From: Physcia stellaris
Taxonomy: Eukaryota; Ascomycota; Lecanoromycetes; Caliciales; Physciaceae
Reading direction: 5' to 3'
DNA length: 64,000 bases
Assembly (NCBI GenBank): GCA_018902385.1
Contig: JABSSW010000001.1
Location: 806,001 to 870,000 of the forward strand
Shown here: positions 23,454 to 34,393 of the stretch, one piece after another
Layout of the letters: each line of letters opens with the position of its first letter
Numbering within the stretch: the first letter of the stretch is position 1
Notes under the pieces: model-generated
Seen by the model: the letters and a program-made list of their open reading frames with translations, nothing else
Database searches by the model: none
What the model was told of the DNA's origin: nothing
Program-made: the position numbers and the translations under genes

Positions 23454-24053
23454 TCAATGCCTGGCAAGAAAGTGGAGATTTCTGATGGTTCACAAGCGGC
23501 GAGGATTATAGGACAGGCTTTGAGCATAGTCCTTGAATCTGTGATGACAAACTTCACTACTAGAGCGTATTCCTTAATGGCCACTCATGGGAAGCTTATC
23601 TAAAGCACAAACAAAAGCATCGAGGATCGGGAAACACCGCCAACATGCCGATGAAAGGCTACGACAAAAGAAAGCGGAAATATAGACGCCCGTCGTACGA
23701 CGCCTCGCCTATCTTAGGTATCGAAAACCTACATTTTCGCTTGTTTAAAAAATTGCATGTTCGATGGGGCATCAGCCACGAGTAGATTGAGTCCATTCGC
23801 ACCCAAATAATCAATCTGGAAGACTACAGTCGCGGAAATGCAAATACCCGAACAGTTCCTGGGCATTCATCCTTCCACTCAGTGTCGTGAAGTCCGGAAG
23901 TAGGCTTGGCATTTTTAGGAGCACCTCGGCAATTGGCGCGTGGTGGTCTGAAAGAGGCGCGTCTGGCAGCGCTTATGATTCTCTCTCCACTCCTTCAGAA
24001 ATCTTTTTGCGTACGGAATCTAAGTATCACAGTACTTCCACTGCTGGTGACAC
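23454..24053. other. Intergenic, RFC promoter side
   Basis: No gene recognised. Two GGCGCG cores lie at 23935-23940 and 23956-23961, about 100 bp upstream of the RFC start. They resemble MBF/E2F-type sites of S-phase genes; this link is inference from the motif and the downstream gene. Confidence 0.4.
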
Positions 24054-25427
24054 ATGGCTAGCTTCTTCAACAATAAAGCTCGCGCTGCTGCTGCTGCGGC
24101 AGCTGCATCTAATGGAGCCACATCCTCGAAGGCTTCAGCTCCGAGGGAAAATCAAGCTCTACAGCCATGGGTCGAGAAATAGTACGCCATTATCTAGGAA
24201 GAAGATACGAGAAGAACCGTCATTAACGATGAAGGGCATTTAGTCGGCCAAGGACTCTGAAAGATGTGACGGCCCAAGACCACACCACTACCGTCTTGCA
24301 ACGAACACTACAAGCGTCAAATGTGGGTCTTGTGTATAGATCAATGGGAAATTGAAGCTTATCTCTCTTCACAGCTCCCACATATGCTGTTTTACGGTCC
24401 ACCGGGGACTGGGAAGACTTCAACCATCTTAGCGTTGGCGAAGGAATTGTTTGGTCCTGAGATGTTCAAATCCCGTGTACTTGAACTAAATGCTTCGGAC
24501 GAACGTGGAATATCGATTGTTCGTGAGAAGGTCAAAGACTTTGCTAGAATGCAACTTTCGAATCCACCTCCTCACTACAAGGACCGATACCCCTGTCCCC
24601 CTTACAAGATTATCATTCTAGACGAAGCGGACAGCATGACGCAAGACGCACAGAGCGCCCTCAGAAGAACCATGGAAACTTACAGCAAGATCACTAGATT
24701 TTGCTTGATCTGTAATTACGTGACCAGGATTATCGATCCGTTAGCAAGCAGGTGCAGCAAGTTCAGGTTCAAGACTTTAGATCAGGGCAATGCGAAGAAG
24801 CGGTTAGAGGAAATAGCCCAAAACGAGAGCGTAGAGCTTGAAGATGGGGCTGTCAATACTTTGATCAAATGTAGCGAGGGAGATTTGAGAAAAGCCATTA
24901 CGTTTCTCCAGAGTGCAGCTCGCTTAGTCGGCGCTGCAAAGTTCTCTCAGACCAAAAGGAATGGCCATTCGAAGAAAATTGTCATCGAGGACGATGGCGA
25001 AGATGCCATGGACATTGACGGAACCGACAGCGCCATTGTGACGATCAAAAGCATAGAAGAGATCGCTGGGGTGATACCAACGAGTGTTGTCTCCGGCCTG
25101 GTCCAAGCGATGCAGCCCAGGGCTAAAGGCGCAGTCTACGAAGCGGTAGCAAAGTGTGTCACAGACATGGTTGCTGATGGATGGAGTGCTACGCAAGTCG
25201 TGACTCAGGTATGGCATCGATCACGCTACTTTCCTGACCTCGCTTAATTGACGAAACGGTAGCTTTATCAAGATATAGTCTTCAACGACACAATTCCTGA
25301 TAAGCAGAAAGCGAAAATTGTCATGATTTTCTCAGAAGTGGACAAGCGACTTGTCGACGGGGCAGATGAACACCTTACAGTACTTGATCTCGCCCTCCGG
25401 ATTTCTAGCATACTAGCGGAAACCTGA
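24054..25427 (+). CDS. rfc2: Replication factor C small subunit (Rfc2/human RFC4 type)
   Basis: An AAA+ subunit of the clamp loader that opens PCNA at primer ends. Four exons (24054-24181, 24244-24322, 24375-25208, 25263-25427) give 401 aa. The start [17 protein letters not shown] leads to QPWVEKYRPRTL and [26 protein letters not shown] (Walker A within it), [10 protein letters not shown], Walker [11 protein letters not shown], the SRC motif as ASRCSKFRF, and sensor 2 in [10 protein letters not shown] charged insert ([17 protein letters not shown]) lies before the C-terminal collar domain. All introns are GT-AG and restore frame. The opening MASFF and collar sequence favour the Rfc2 (yeast) orthologue over Rfc3-5; I am fairly sure of that. 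Confidence 0.92.
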
Positions 25428-25945
25428 TTCGTCGAGTCTGTGGTTTCTACACGTTTTGGACCAGCTGCAGAAAAGGATCAAGTGAATACGATCACTCAGT
25501 TCACTACTCAGAACTATCGACAGTCACGGCCTCGACTTGAGCCGAGATAGTTCCAACTTCCGAGAGATCAGACTGCTACTGCTCAACAAGCGCTTTATAA
25601 TGAAGACGGACGATCGCAGACATCCCATCAGAAAGGATCACGGTCGGACGGAAACATCCAAACTGGACCTCAGTCAGCCCCGCCCCTCATAAGAAGCGCT
25701 AGGCATCCGAGTTCTGCTGTCGACGTCCTTGCTCTCTGTTTGCTGCATTAATCCGACAATTATGAAGCTGGAGACTAGCATGGGTGGTTGGGTCAGCCCC
25801 TGAAGCGTAGGCATCCCGAGTGCTCGCTCAAACTGGGATGTTTGTTGTACGATAGGTAGCGAGAAGGCCGTCTTCGAGGTAGAATTGCATTGTATTCAGG
25901 CCGAAGGCTATTTAGCTGCAGATACTTCTGCAATCAGTACCACCT
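25428..25945. other. Intergenic, convergent gene ends
   Basis: Lies between the convergent ends of RFC (+) and RPL22 (-). No coding or repeat signal seen. Confidence 0.55.
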
Positions 25946-26614
25946 CTACTCATCGTCATCCTCGTCGGCGTCGTTGACCACATTGAAGAACCTAAGCTCA
26001 TAAACCCCCTTTCCTGTGCTCACAACTCTCAACCAGTCCCGTAGCTGCTGCTTCTTCAAGAATTTCTTGGTCCTGTGTTCGCACTACAATCAGGATCCAT
26101 CCATCAAGTAGCGAGTTCTCTCTTCCCTATTCCACTTCGACAGACGCCGAGATGAAGTAACTCACAGATATTTGAGATACCGTCCCGAGAACTCTGTATG
26201 CGCGATAACCTCTATCTTCCCATCACCCTGCTGGCTAATCTGGACCGTATCACCTAGGTTCCCAACTCGGTTGTCGACCTTAATCTTGTCATGCAGGAAC
26301 TTCTCGAAGGCGGAGACATCGAATATCTTGTCACCGGCGGGCTGTGAACAGTTTATGATAAACTAACCCGGATGCCTCAGCTTGGTCATATGTCGTGATC
26401 CCACATTCAGGAGGCATAGAACATGGTGCCTGATGACACTTACCTTCTTAGTGACTTTTGCAGGCTTGCCACCTTTATTGGGTGCGGCCGCGCGGGCAGT
26501 TTTCTATGAGAGAAGGGAGGTTTAGCCTACTGTCCCCAGCGCCTAAGGAGGGGGCGGATATGGAGCAGCAAAGCGGTGGATGGGAGAGCATACTGTTGCA
26601 TGTTGAGGACCCAT
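25946..26614 (-). CDS. rpl22: 60S ribosomal protein L22
   Basis: A structural protein of the large ribosomal subunit. Four exons (26614-26594, 26503-26444, 26362-26166, 26072-25946) give 134 aa. The short first exon encodes MGPQHAT, the second a basic linker ([20 protein letters not shown]). Then [78 protein letters not shown] and an acidic tail NDADEDDDE match the eL22 family end to end. Introns of 81-93 bp at the front of the gene are usual for fungal ribosomal protein genes. The start was chosen because it is the only upstream ATG whose exon ends in phase at a GTATGC donor. Confidence 0.93.
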
Positions 26615-27023
26615 TTGGGGTATGCGTGAAAGGTCGCAAAGAAGTGAGTATCCTGCGCCTTCGGAGTGTGTTTGTGGGGAAAACTTTCGTTGCGAATTTT
26701 TAGAATGTGCAATTGCGCAAAATTACCACTACATTAGCGCTTTAGGGCAAACCCCCTTGCGATTACCACTAGTTCTTTCGGAAAGATTTCCATTCCGAAT
26801 TTGGCCAACCGCCGCCTTTTCATGTATGATACTACCAAATGGACGGTCATCTCTGGAGTCTGGACAGGCTGACAGGATTATTTCAATCCCCTAGTTCACA
26901 CAAAAAATACATAGGGAGGATTTGGGGAAACGCTGTTCCACAACGCCAGAGACGCTGATGTTCATCGCGATTGCCAGTGACGAAGATTATGGATATAATT
27001 TCAATGTGAGTTCAACCTACATC
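26615..27023. other. Divergent intergenic region
   Basis: Upstream of RPL22 (-) and of the MYND-type relic (+). An open frame extends back to about 26922 but its first ATG is at 26958, so a slightly longer N-terminus for the relic is possible. No other signal. Confidence 0.5.
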
Positions 27024-27923
27024 ATGACATATAGCACTAGTCAAGCAACAGCAACCCCAATCCAATCAATTCAGACGAATTCCAAGGAAAGCACGCTACC
27101 GCCGATGCTAAGCGTCACCCGCGACGACATAAACGCACTCCATCGTTTGAACAAAGAGCACTCGGAGGTATTATCCGAAGTATACACAGTTGATAGCTAT
27201 GACGGCCTTCTAAAGCCCCAAGCATTCACATCTATTGCTCGAAATCGCCCGTTTCGTACTCGGACTTCTGTGACAATTCAAGAAATCAAGACTGGCGTAC
27301 CGCACGGACAGGAATTCAATGTCCTTCAGAAGAGGTTCAAAACCATAGAAGCGACCAAGTCTAATGCTCAGAGAGATGATGCGCCGATCAATGAGGCAGA
27401 CATTATTCCAATTAGCGTGATCGAAGACGATGACACACCTTACAACGTATCCATCGTCAGATACCCCTTTCGCTGATGCACGCACAAGTGCCGTCTCAAT
27501 CAAGCACACATCTGATGTCTTTAGCGAAGCCCTCAACGGCTATAATGACAAGACCCAGTCCTTCACGCCGCTGACGCAGCATTCAACTACTCGTTCACGT
27601 CAAAATCCAGCTCCAGCCGCTACAATAACAACAACCACAATCACAATCACCAGCAGACTCAAATCAGCAGTCACGTCTATCCATTTTCGAACAGCGTCAC
27701 CAAGTCATTCAACACGACGCTAGTCCACTACCACAACAACAACAATACTCTTTTCACTAATTTCGATTCAATATCACCATTCACACCCTGCAACTCCGGC
27801 TGCGCAGTCTGCACCGTTTTGTTACCAGCTATGAAATGTGTTGCTTATAGGAAGGTGCGATACTGTTCGTCAACCTGTCAACGAGTGGATTGAGAAAAGC
27901 ATAAAGTGATGTGTAAGGCCTGA
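27024..27923 (+). pseudogene. MYND zinc-finger protein gene with frame breaks and a stop at the conserved Trp
   Basis: The coding trace runs in three segments. The first is frame A at 27024-27445 (MTYSTSQATATPIQ...), the second is frame B at about 27445-27565 (DTPFADARTSAVSIKH), and the third returns to frame A from 27549 (FNYSFTSKSSSSRYNNNN). The C-terminus is a MYND finger: CNSGCAVC, then CVAYRKVRYCSSTCQRVD, a TGA at 27891-27893 where the family has Trp, then EKHKVMCKA and a stop at 27923. I found no GT-AG intron that reconciles the frames. The simplest reading is a decaying gene; assembly errors or stop-codon RNA editing are less likely alternatives. MYND fingers bind proline-rich peptides in transcriptional and differentiation regulators. 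Confidence 0.6.
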
Positions 27924-28664
27924 GCACAGGTTCGGAATAGAGTGAATGGGAACGGGAGTGGGTTGTGAAAGCTTTCTTGGGGCAGTTGAGAGATAATCTG
28001 GCTGCGATGGCAATCGCGAGCGAAAATCAGAAGAGTTTCACAGGGCTCTGGCACAACCGTCCTGAATGAAGACTTCAATGATCTCGCCGTCGCACCAATT
28101 GACGTCTTGTGAATTCGCAGTGCAATGTTTGACCCCTTGCAGCACCCTAGTCCGCATACTGTGCTTTCAGCATCCTCGGAATTGTCATCCGTGTGTACGT
28201 CCTACTTTGTAGACTCCTTGAACCCGTAAAACCCCCTTTGACTGTAGGGCGAAAATCGGGAAGAGTACTATGTGGACGGCTTGCTCGATGCGAGGCTTCC
28301 CAAACTGAATGACTCGCTCAATGCGAGGCTTGGTTCTTCCTCAATCCTCGCCCTTCACTGTTCCGAGCAATCTCGGCTTGTTTCTGGAAGAGATCTTTCT
28401 ACTTCAATGGACTCTTTCTGAGGGCTAGGATAGGCTCCGCTCGTTAAAATAGTTAAGATTTGTCGTGCGCACAAGCCATACCATCTAATCAATTTCAAAC
28501 TCTTTCTCGGCTTGAGGGAAATCAATTCTCATGTTAAGCAATGGTTCGTCTATTCAGGCGTTCTGCCTACCCCTGATAGATAGGAGTCTAACAACAACTT
28601 CGTGACAGATGAGCATTTCATCTAGACATTGACGTGAACATTTCTCTAGCCTTCAACCAACAAT
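27924..28664. other. Intergenic
   Basis: No coding sequence recognised before the translin start codon. A partly repeated phrase occurs at about 28290-28335 (GATGCGAGGCTTCCC and CAATGCGAGGCTTGG). Confidence 0.5.
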
Positions 28665-29713
28665 ATGGCTTCTTCTGGGATGGTAGATCCTGCCATTTTT
28701 AAACATCTTCAAACGAAGATCGATGAGGATTCCGCTATCCGTGAAGAGCTGCGGAATATATTGCAGGACTTGGAGAAACAAAGTGAGACCATACGACGAT
28801 CCGAGAGTGTCACATAATCTATGGCATTGCTAATTCAAGGGCAGGCAGATCCACACAGTCGATTCTGTCCAGAGCCCATTCCATTCCCGCAGCCCAGAGT
28901 ACGTGAGAGGCTCTGAAGCTCAGCGTGCACCGTCTTACCACCCACCTTCAGTACAAGGCACCGTTTCTGATGCTGAAAAAGCTATATCGGCACAAATCTC
29001 GACCATACAGGAACTCTCTGGGATAGCTTCACGTCAGCCGTATTATAAGTACAACAGCATGTGGACAAGAGACATGCAGGATGTTGTATGTATACCCGTG
29101 GTTTACTCCCAAAGTTTCTAAGCTCACGGTGGCAAGGTATTCTCCATTTTATTGTGCGGCTGGCTCGGCGGGTTCGAGAGTCTCCACGGGGAGTCGCAGT
29201 CGCTTCTGACCATTGAGAATGTGGCGCAAATTTTGGATGGCAGGTACTCGCCTGGTCGTGGCCTGATCCTTAGCTGAACCAATGTAGTGCCAGTGAATCT
29301 CAAGGACCGCGATGCGTTCCATCTTACCGTCGAAGAGTACCTTCACGCCTTGATTGGTCTCATCGAGGAACTGGTACGGCTTCGCACATTCACTTGATAA
29401 ACTCTTGTACCACAGAAGCTCACATCGTCAGGCTCGTTTGGCAGTCAATTCAGTGACTCTCGGGGATTACTATCGGCCACTGGAGATAAGCCAATTCGTC
29501 AAAAGCCTCCATGCCGGATTCCAAATACTCAATCTCAAAAACGACTCGCTGCGAAGGCGCACTGACAGCATCAAGTATAACGTACGTACTGCAGTCTTCA
29601 CATGAACATGTATTGCTGACCATAGTTAATAGGTCAAGAGAATTGAAGACGTCGTTTACGATCTCTCACTGAGAAATCTACTACCAGCTTCGAAACCGGC
29701 AACTCAGTCCTGA
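28665..29713 (+). CDS. Translin
   Basis: An octameric RNA/DNA-binding protein that works with TRAX in RNA processing. Seven exons (28665-28782, 28845-28898, 28952-29085, 29137-29239, 29288-29373, 29432-29581, 29633-29713) give 241 aa. The sequence starts MASSGMVDPAIFKHLQ, continues DSAIREELRNILQDLEKQ, RSTQSILSRAHS, YYKYNSMWTRDMQDVVFSILLCGWLGG and VNLKDRDAFHLTVEEYLHALIGLIEEL. It ends RLAVNSVTLGDYYRPLEISQFV, GFQILNLKNDSLRRRTDSIKY and VEDVVYDLSLRNLLP-like residues. These are translin landmarks in order. Intron 4 (29240-29287) begins with GC; no GT donor in the right phase exists. Confidence 0.92.
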
Positions 29714-30324
29714 GCCTCCAGCACGGATCTGCCACGATCAGAAAATCCTCTCATGGCTTATGGAGGATTTCGGTTGGGAGTTGCCCGCGTAGCTGGTGAC
29801 ACTCATAGATCACAAAACTGAGTATATACTCTCTGGTGATAACCCAGATGTCGGAATCTTGCAGTCTTTAAGTCTACTATAAAGGGAAGCCCAAGTTTTA
29901 GTGAGGTCTTGACCCACGATTAGTAAGCATCACCATATTGAGATCTTAGACAGACCTGCGAGTCACACAAGAACCAGACTAGCTTGGCTCTGGTGGCGAT
30001 GCGCGAAACCATCCTTGGCTTGCCTACAGTACAAGTCGGGCAACTTGATATGAACCAACTGGGTAAAGTAATTGAAAGTACTCAGGGGCGTTTTTGAGAG
30101 TGCTCAAGCTTTGCCTACATGTACATGAGCCTAGTACGAAAAACGTCCCTGAGTAATGCGAATTCCATTCGATCCTGCCAAGCCTTTGATAGGAGGCTCA
30201 ACCCTAATCGAATACACCCCTAGTCCTGTCCGCATCAACTTTGTCCCACTTCACGCGTCGTTCAAGCAACGCAACAGCTCATTTTTCAGCCATAAGTACT
30301 CCCTAGCCAGCATGTAGCGTAAGC
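29714..30324. other. Intergenic with 5' leader of gamma-tubulin
   Basis: No gene seen. The right end carries a start-stop ATGTAG at 30312-30317, eight bases before the gamma-tubulin start codon. Confidence 0.55.
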
Positions 30325-32137
30325 ATGCCTAGGTGCGCACGTACACCAAGTATGGATCATCTGCATTGATTGACTGCTCGCAGGGAGATCATCACAATCC
30401 AAGCTGGCCAATGCGGCAATAGCAGTAAGTCTCTCTAGGCCTGAAGTATGCCCACGAGCTATTCCACCATCCGACCAGCATTGACCTAACACTGTATTAG
30501 TTGGAAGTCAATTTTGGCAGCAGTTATGTCAAGAACATGGAATCAACCAGGACGGCAACCTAGAAGATTTTGCTACAGAAGGGGGAGATAGAAAGGACGT
30601 TTTTTTCTACCAGGTACAGGCATGCATCGAGCTATCGAGCTTTTCGCTGACAGAATTTATAGAGTGACGACACCCGCTATATCCCCCGAGCGATACTACT
30701 GGATCTCGAGCCCAGGGTACATGGAATCAACCCATACCTTAAATACTCGACGCGATCGCTGACCGTCATGGTTGGAAGGTGATCCAAGGCATCCAGAATG
30801 GACCCTACAAGAACATATACAATCCAGAGAATTTCTTCATTGGATCCCAGGGTAGCGGCGCAGCCAACAATTGGGGTACTGGATATTCTGCGGGAGAGAA
30901 GGTCCAAGAAGAGGTCTTTGACATGATTGACCGAGAGGCGGATGGAAGCGACTCACTAGAAGTACCAAGAGCGTAATGCCGGTGGCAGAATCTGATGTGC
31001 TGATGAGTGCGTTGTAGGGTTTCATGCTTCTCCATTCAATCGCTGGGGGGACTGGATCCGGACTCGGCAGCTATATCCTCGAGCGAATGAACGATCGTTT
31101 CCCGAAGAAGCTCATACAAACGTACTCTGTGTTCCCAGATACACAAGGTGACAACGTTGTGGTAAACCCATACAACAGCATGCTGTCCATGCGTCGACTA
31201 ACACAAAATGCGGATTCTGTGGTGACTACTCTTTTCGCTAGGTTCGGTGGTAGAGCTGATATTCGTAGGTGGTACTTGATAATGGTGCACTGTCAAGGAT
31301 TGCGGCAGACCGCCTACATGTGCAAGAACCGTCGTTCCAGCAAACAAATCAACTGGTAAGCCTATCGGACTTATATCGGATGAGCTTAGTTTGAGAATCA
31401 GCAAGGTTTCCACCGTTATGTCCGCGAGCACAACAACACTTCGATATCCTGGATATATGCACAATGATCTTGTCGGCATTGTTGCGTCTCTGATACCAAC
31501 GCCCCGCTGCCACTTTCTCATGACCTCCTACACGCCATTCACCAGTGATAATGTGGAACAAGCAAAGACCGTGCGAAAGACTACCGTTCTAGATGTCATG
31601 CGTAGGCTTTTGCAGCCAAAAAATCGTATGGTATCTACCACACCAAGCAAAAACAGCTGCTACATAAGTATTCTTAACATTATTCAAGGAGAGGCTGATC
31701 CGACAGAGGTGACAAAGTCCGAAGTCATCCTCGAGATATGGACGGCTAACCTTTGGGCCCAGGTTCACAAATCTCTGTTACGTATACGGGAACGACGCCT
31801 AGCAACCTTTATCCCATGGGGTCCAGCCTCAATACAGGTGGCTTTAACAAAGAAGTCGCCTTACCTGACCAACACGTACCGGGTCTCTGGACTAATGTTG
31901 GCCAACCATACTTCTGTAGCGACGCTCTTCAAGCGGATCGTCGTGCAATATGACAAATTACGAAAACGAAATGCCTTCCTAGAGGGGTACAAAAAGGAAG
32001 CACCTTTTGCCAACGGGCTTCAAGAGTTCGATGAAGCGAGGGCTGTCGTCATGGACTTGATCAATGAATATGAGGAAGCGGAGACCGAAGCATACCTTGA
32101 CCCGGAGAAAGGCAAGGAAAAGGTTGAAGGAGCCTAG
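30325..32137 (+). CDS. Gamma-tubulin
   Basis: Nucleates microtubules at the spindle pole body. Nine exons (30325-30332, 30384-30424, 30501-30613, 30663-30716, 30779-30961, 31018-31221, 31269-31355, 31406-31708, 31763-32137) give 455 aa, the usual family size. The 8-nt first exon supplies M-P and part of R. Visible landmarks are [38 protein letters not shown], the tubulin signature [20 protein letters not shown], and the gamma-specific stretches [24 protein letters not shown] and [17 protein letters not shown]. All eight introns are GT-AG and 47-76 bp long. The intron at 31709-31762 is 54 bp and frame-neutral, so unspliced reading would insert 18 residues. Confidence 0.95.
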
Positions 32138-32666
32138 AACCACGATGCGTTTCGTATTTTAGCAGCATCATTGCTAAGGAAAGAAGGAAGGACTATCTAC
32201 ATGTCGACAAGATCAGACAACGTTCCAAGCTATCCCCGATTGAACAATCAATATGTATGGTCTTGAGCAGTCACTGTCGTGACGGGGTAATGACATGTCA
32301 TATCGAGCAGCTGAACATCGACGACGTGAGCTTGCTAGGTACTGTAGGTAGTAGCTTCAGTGGAGAAACCAACTGGATACTATACTAGGTACATAATACG
32401 TATTACCTTAACTGAGCGTGGCCAATAGTGGGATCGGGAGGGGCCTTTGCCGACTGAGCCCCTCTGACGATCTTCCCCAGCCACACTGTGACGTAAGCAC
32501 AATTAAATGTCCAAGGTGCACCTGACTTTCGACAAACATCCATTATTATTACAACCAAGGTCACTCCGCAATCCCCAGCGCTACAAACTCAAGCTATTAC
32601 AGAAACCTAGTTCCAAGACGAGCAACCGATAAACTCCCTTGACCCATTGTATACTTCGTCGTCAAC
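32138..32666. other. Intergenic
   Basis: Holds the gamma-tubulin 3' end and the Pmp3 promoter and leader. No further feature seen. Confidence 0.55.
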
Positions 32667-33053
32667 ATGCCCCTCACAGCCAGGTACGTACTCGGCGGAT
32701 CAGCCGTATCAGAATCATGGCGACCTCATTTTGTTTACGAGTCTGACATGTCGACACTGGCCGCGACACTCTATCACTTTTCTGTCCAAAACTCCCCCCA
32801 GATCATAGCTGACTTGAATATCTTTGTAGCGACATCTGCAAGATTATTCTTGCAGTGCTTCTACCACCTCTGGGCGTCTTTCTCGAGCGCGGTTGCAATG
32901 CCGACTTCCTCATCAACATTCTCCTCACGATCTTGGGTTACATTCCAGGTATCATTCACGCTCTGTAAGTGCTCAACGGATATAGCGCGCCATAGTCCTG
33001 AATAGCTCGATCGTCGCTGACATTGGGATAGGTACATTATCTTAAAGTATTGA
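32667..33053 (+). CDS. pmp3: Plasma membrane proteolipid 3 (Pmp3/UPF0057)
   Basis: A tiny two-helix plasma membrane protein that tunes membrane potential and salt tolerance. Three exons (32667-32683, 32830-32964, 33032-33053) give 57 aa. The sequence is MPLTASDICKIILAVLLPPLG, then VFLERGCNADFLINILLTILGYIP, then GIIHALYIILKY. This contains the family motif around LLPPLGVFLERGC and covers the full length. The first intron (146 bp) follows only five and two-thirds codons. Because the coding parts are short the gene is easy to miss in ORF scans. Confidence 0.95.
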
Positions 33054-34393
33054 GGGCCAGGCCAACAATCTCTTCTCGAACCTCATTTCCTACGGAGTTG
33101 TCTGGGAAGCCGTGCGATTCATCGATACCCCCCATCAACTTCGACATCCTTTACCAGGCCAAACGTACCCATGATGCATGGTACTTACAAGGCAGACTTT
33201 GGTAGACCTAACGTAGTTGTGGTTATGATTGCAACTTTACCATTGGAGGGCAGCCTGTCTGGGCAGCAGTAATACGATATTTACAGCTTGGCATAATGCC
33301 GTCGTAGCATAGTTTATTGACCCTTTTTACACAAATTCTCCCTGTTGCTGAACCGGGCCCACTCGTTACCTCGCAGCCTCTGCGTGTTGAACATGATATC
33401 TCTAGCGCCAGCATGGGGAGTACTTCTGAGTGATACATGCTGGCGGCTAGAGGGATGTGCAAATCATTTGATCCAGTGACAATTCTCAGCCCGTCCAAGT
33501 GATGGCGTTAACAGGTTGCCGATGGGCATAGCATTATCCTTGGCGAGGTCTTACTTGGAGATATGCGCAATCGAGACTATCTACTGCTGTGCGACGAAGA
33601 AAGTATTTCTGAGTTGCGGCAAAACGCTCCGTGCCAATGCTGACACTAGCACCTCCACTCCATCGCAACTTGAGATGGCAGCAAGAACCTCAAGAAAAGG
33701 CACAGGTTATTTAGCCAATAGTCCGATAATAGATCGACAATAAGGCTGTTCGATTGCACGAGTACTTTCCCGAGCCTGGTGACTTGAGGCTGTGGAAAAT
33801 CCGAAGCCCGGAATGGCTTAGCGGTTCCTAAAAATAATTGGCTTCAAGCGCCTGGCAGCTTGAGGCACCTTAGACGACACAGAAATCATCCAGAAATCGA
33901 CAACCTTTGGATGCTGCACGACAATAGAAGCCAGGCGCTTACTTTGCAGCACTTGGATCTATGAATGGTTGCTTACCTTACCCTGCCACTGCGATGTCAT
34001 CCTTCGCGGGCCCCCAACTTCCTCATGCCCCTTCGCGCTCAGCATCAAAAACAACATGGACACCTTCTTCGCTCGCGATGTTTCATCTCATTCGTCTCTC
34101 CCTTTCTCTCTGTCTCATACTGTACTCGATAGACATTTCTATTGTGTTTTTCACATTGTATTACCATATGCAGCCTTGATGTCTTGGTGGGGTGCTGGAG
34201 TTTTCGCAGGTCAGTACGTTCCGCATGCGTGAACAAAGAAACGCAGACACAGCCTTTTGCAAGCTCAGCTGGGTCGCCAAATGGGTCCGAGTCATCTTCG
34301 ACACCTGAGCTATTTGACCCAGGCATATCCAACGATCATCACATTCCTTTCCGGAAGCGGCATTACTGACAATGATTGCAGTTCTTTCACAGC
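33054..34393. other. 1.3-kb intergenic region
   Basis: Several short open frames on both strands but no domain, signal peptide or splice chain that I trust. A sequence just before 34394 ends in TTGCAG and could be a 3' splice site of a leader intron for the next gene. Confidence 0.5.

Noticed and set aside
18741-25427. Biosynthetic or effector gene cluster
   Set aside because: The genes are unrelated housekeeping functions; no polyketide synthase, peptide synthetase, terpene cyclase or pathway regulator lies nearby.
33054-34393. tRNA or small RNA gene in the intergenic region after Pmp3
   Set aside because: I looked for paired A/B box elements and cloverleaf-like inverted repeats by eye and found none that held.
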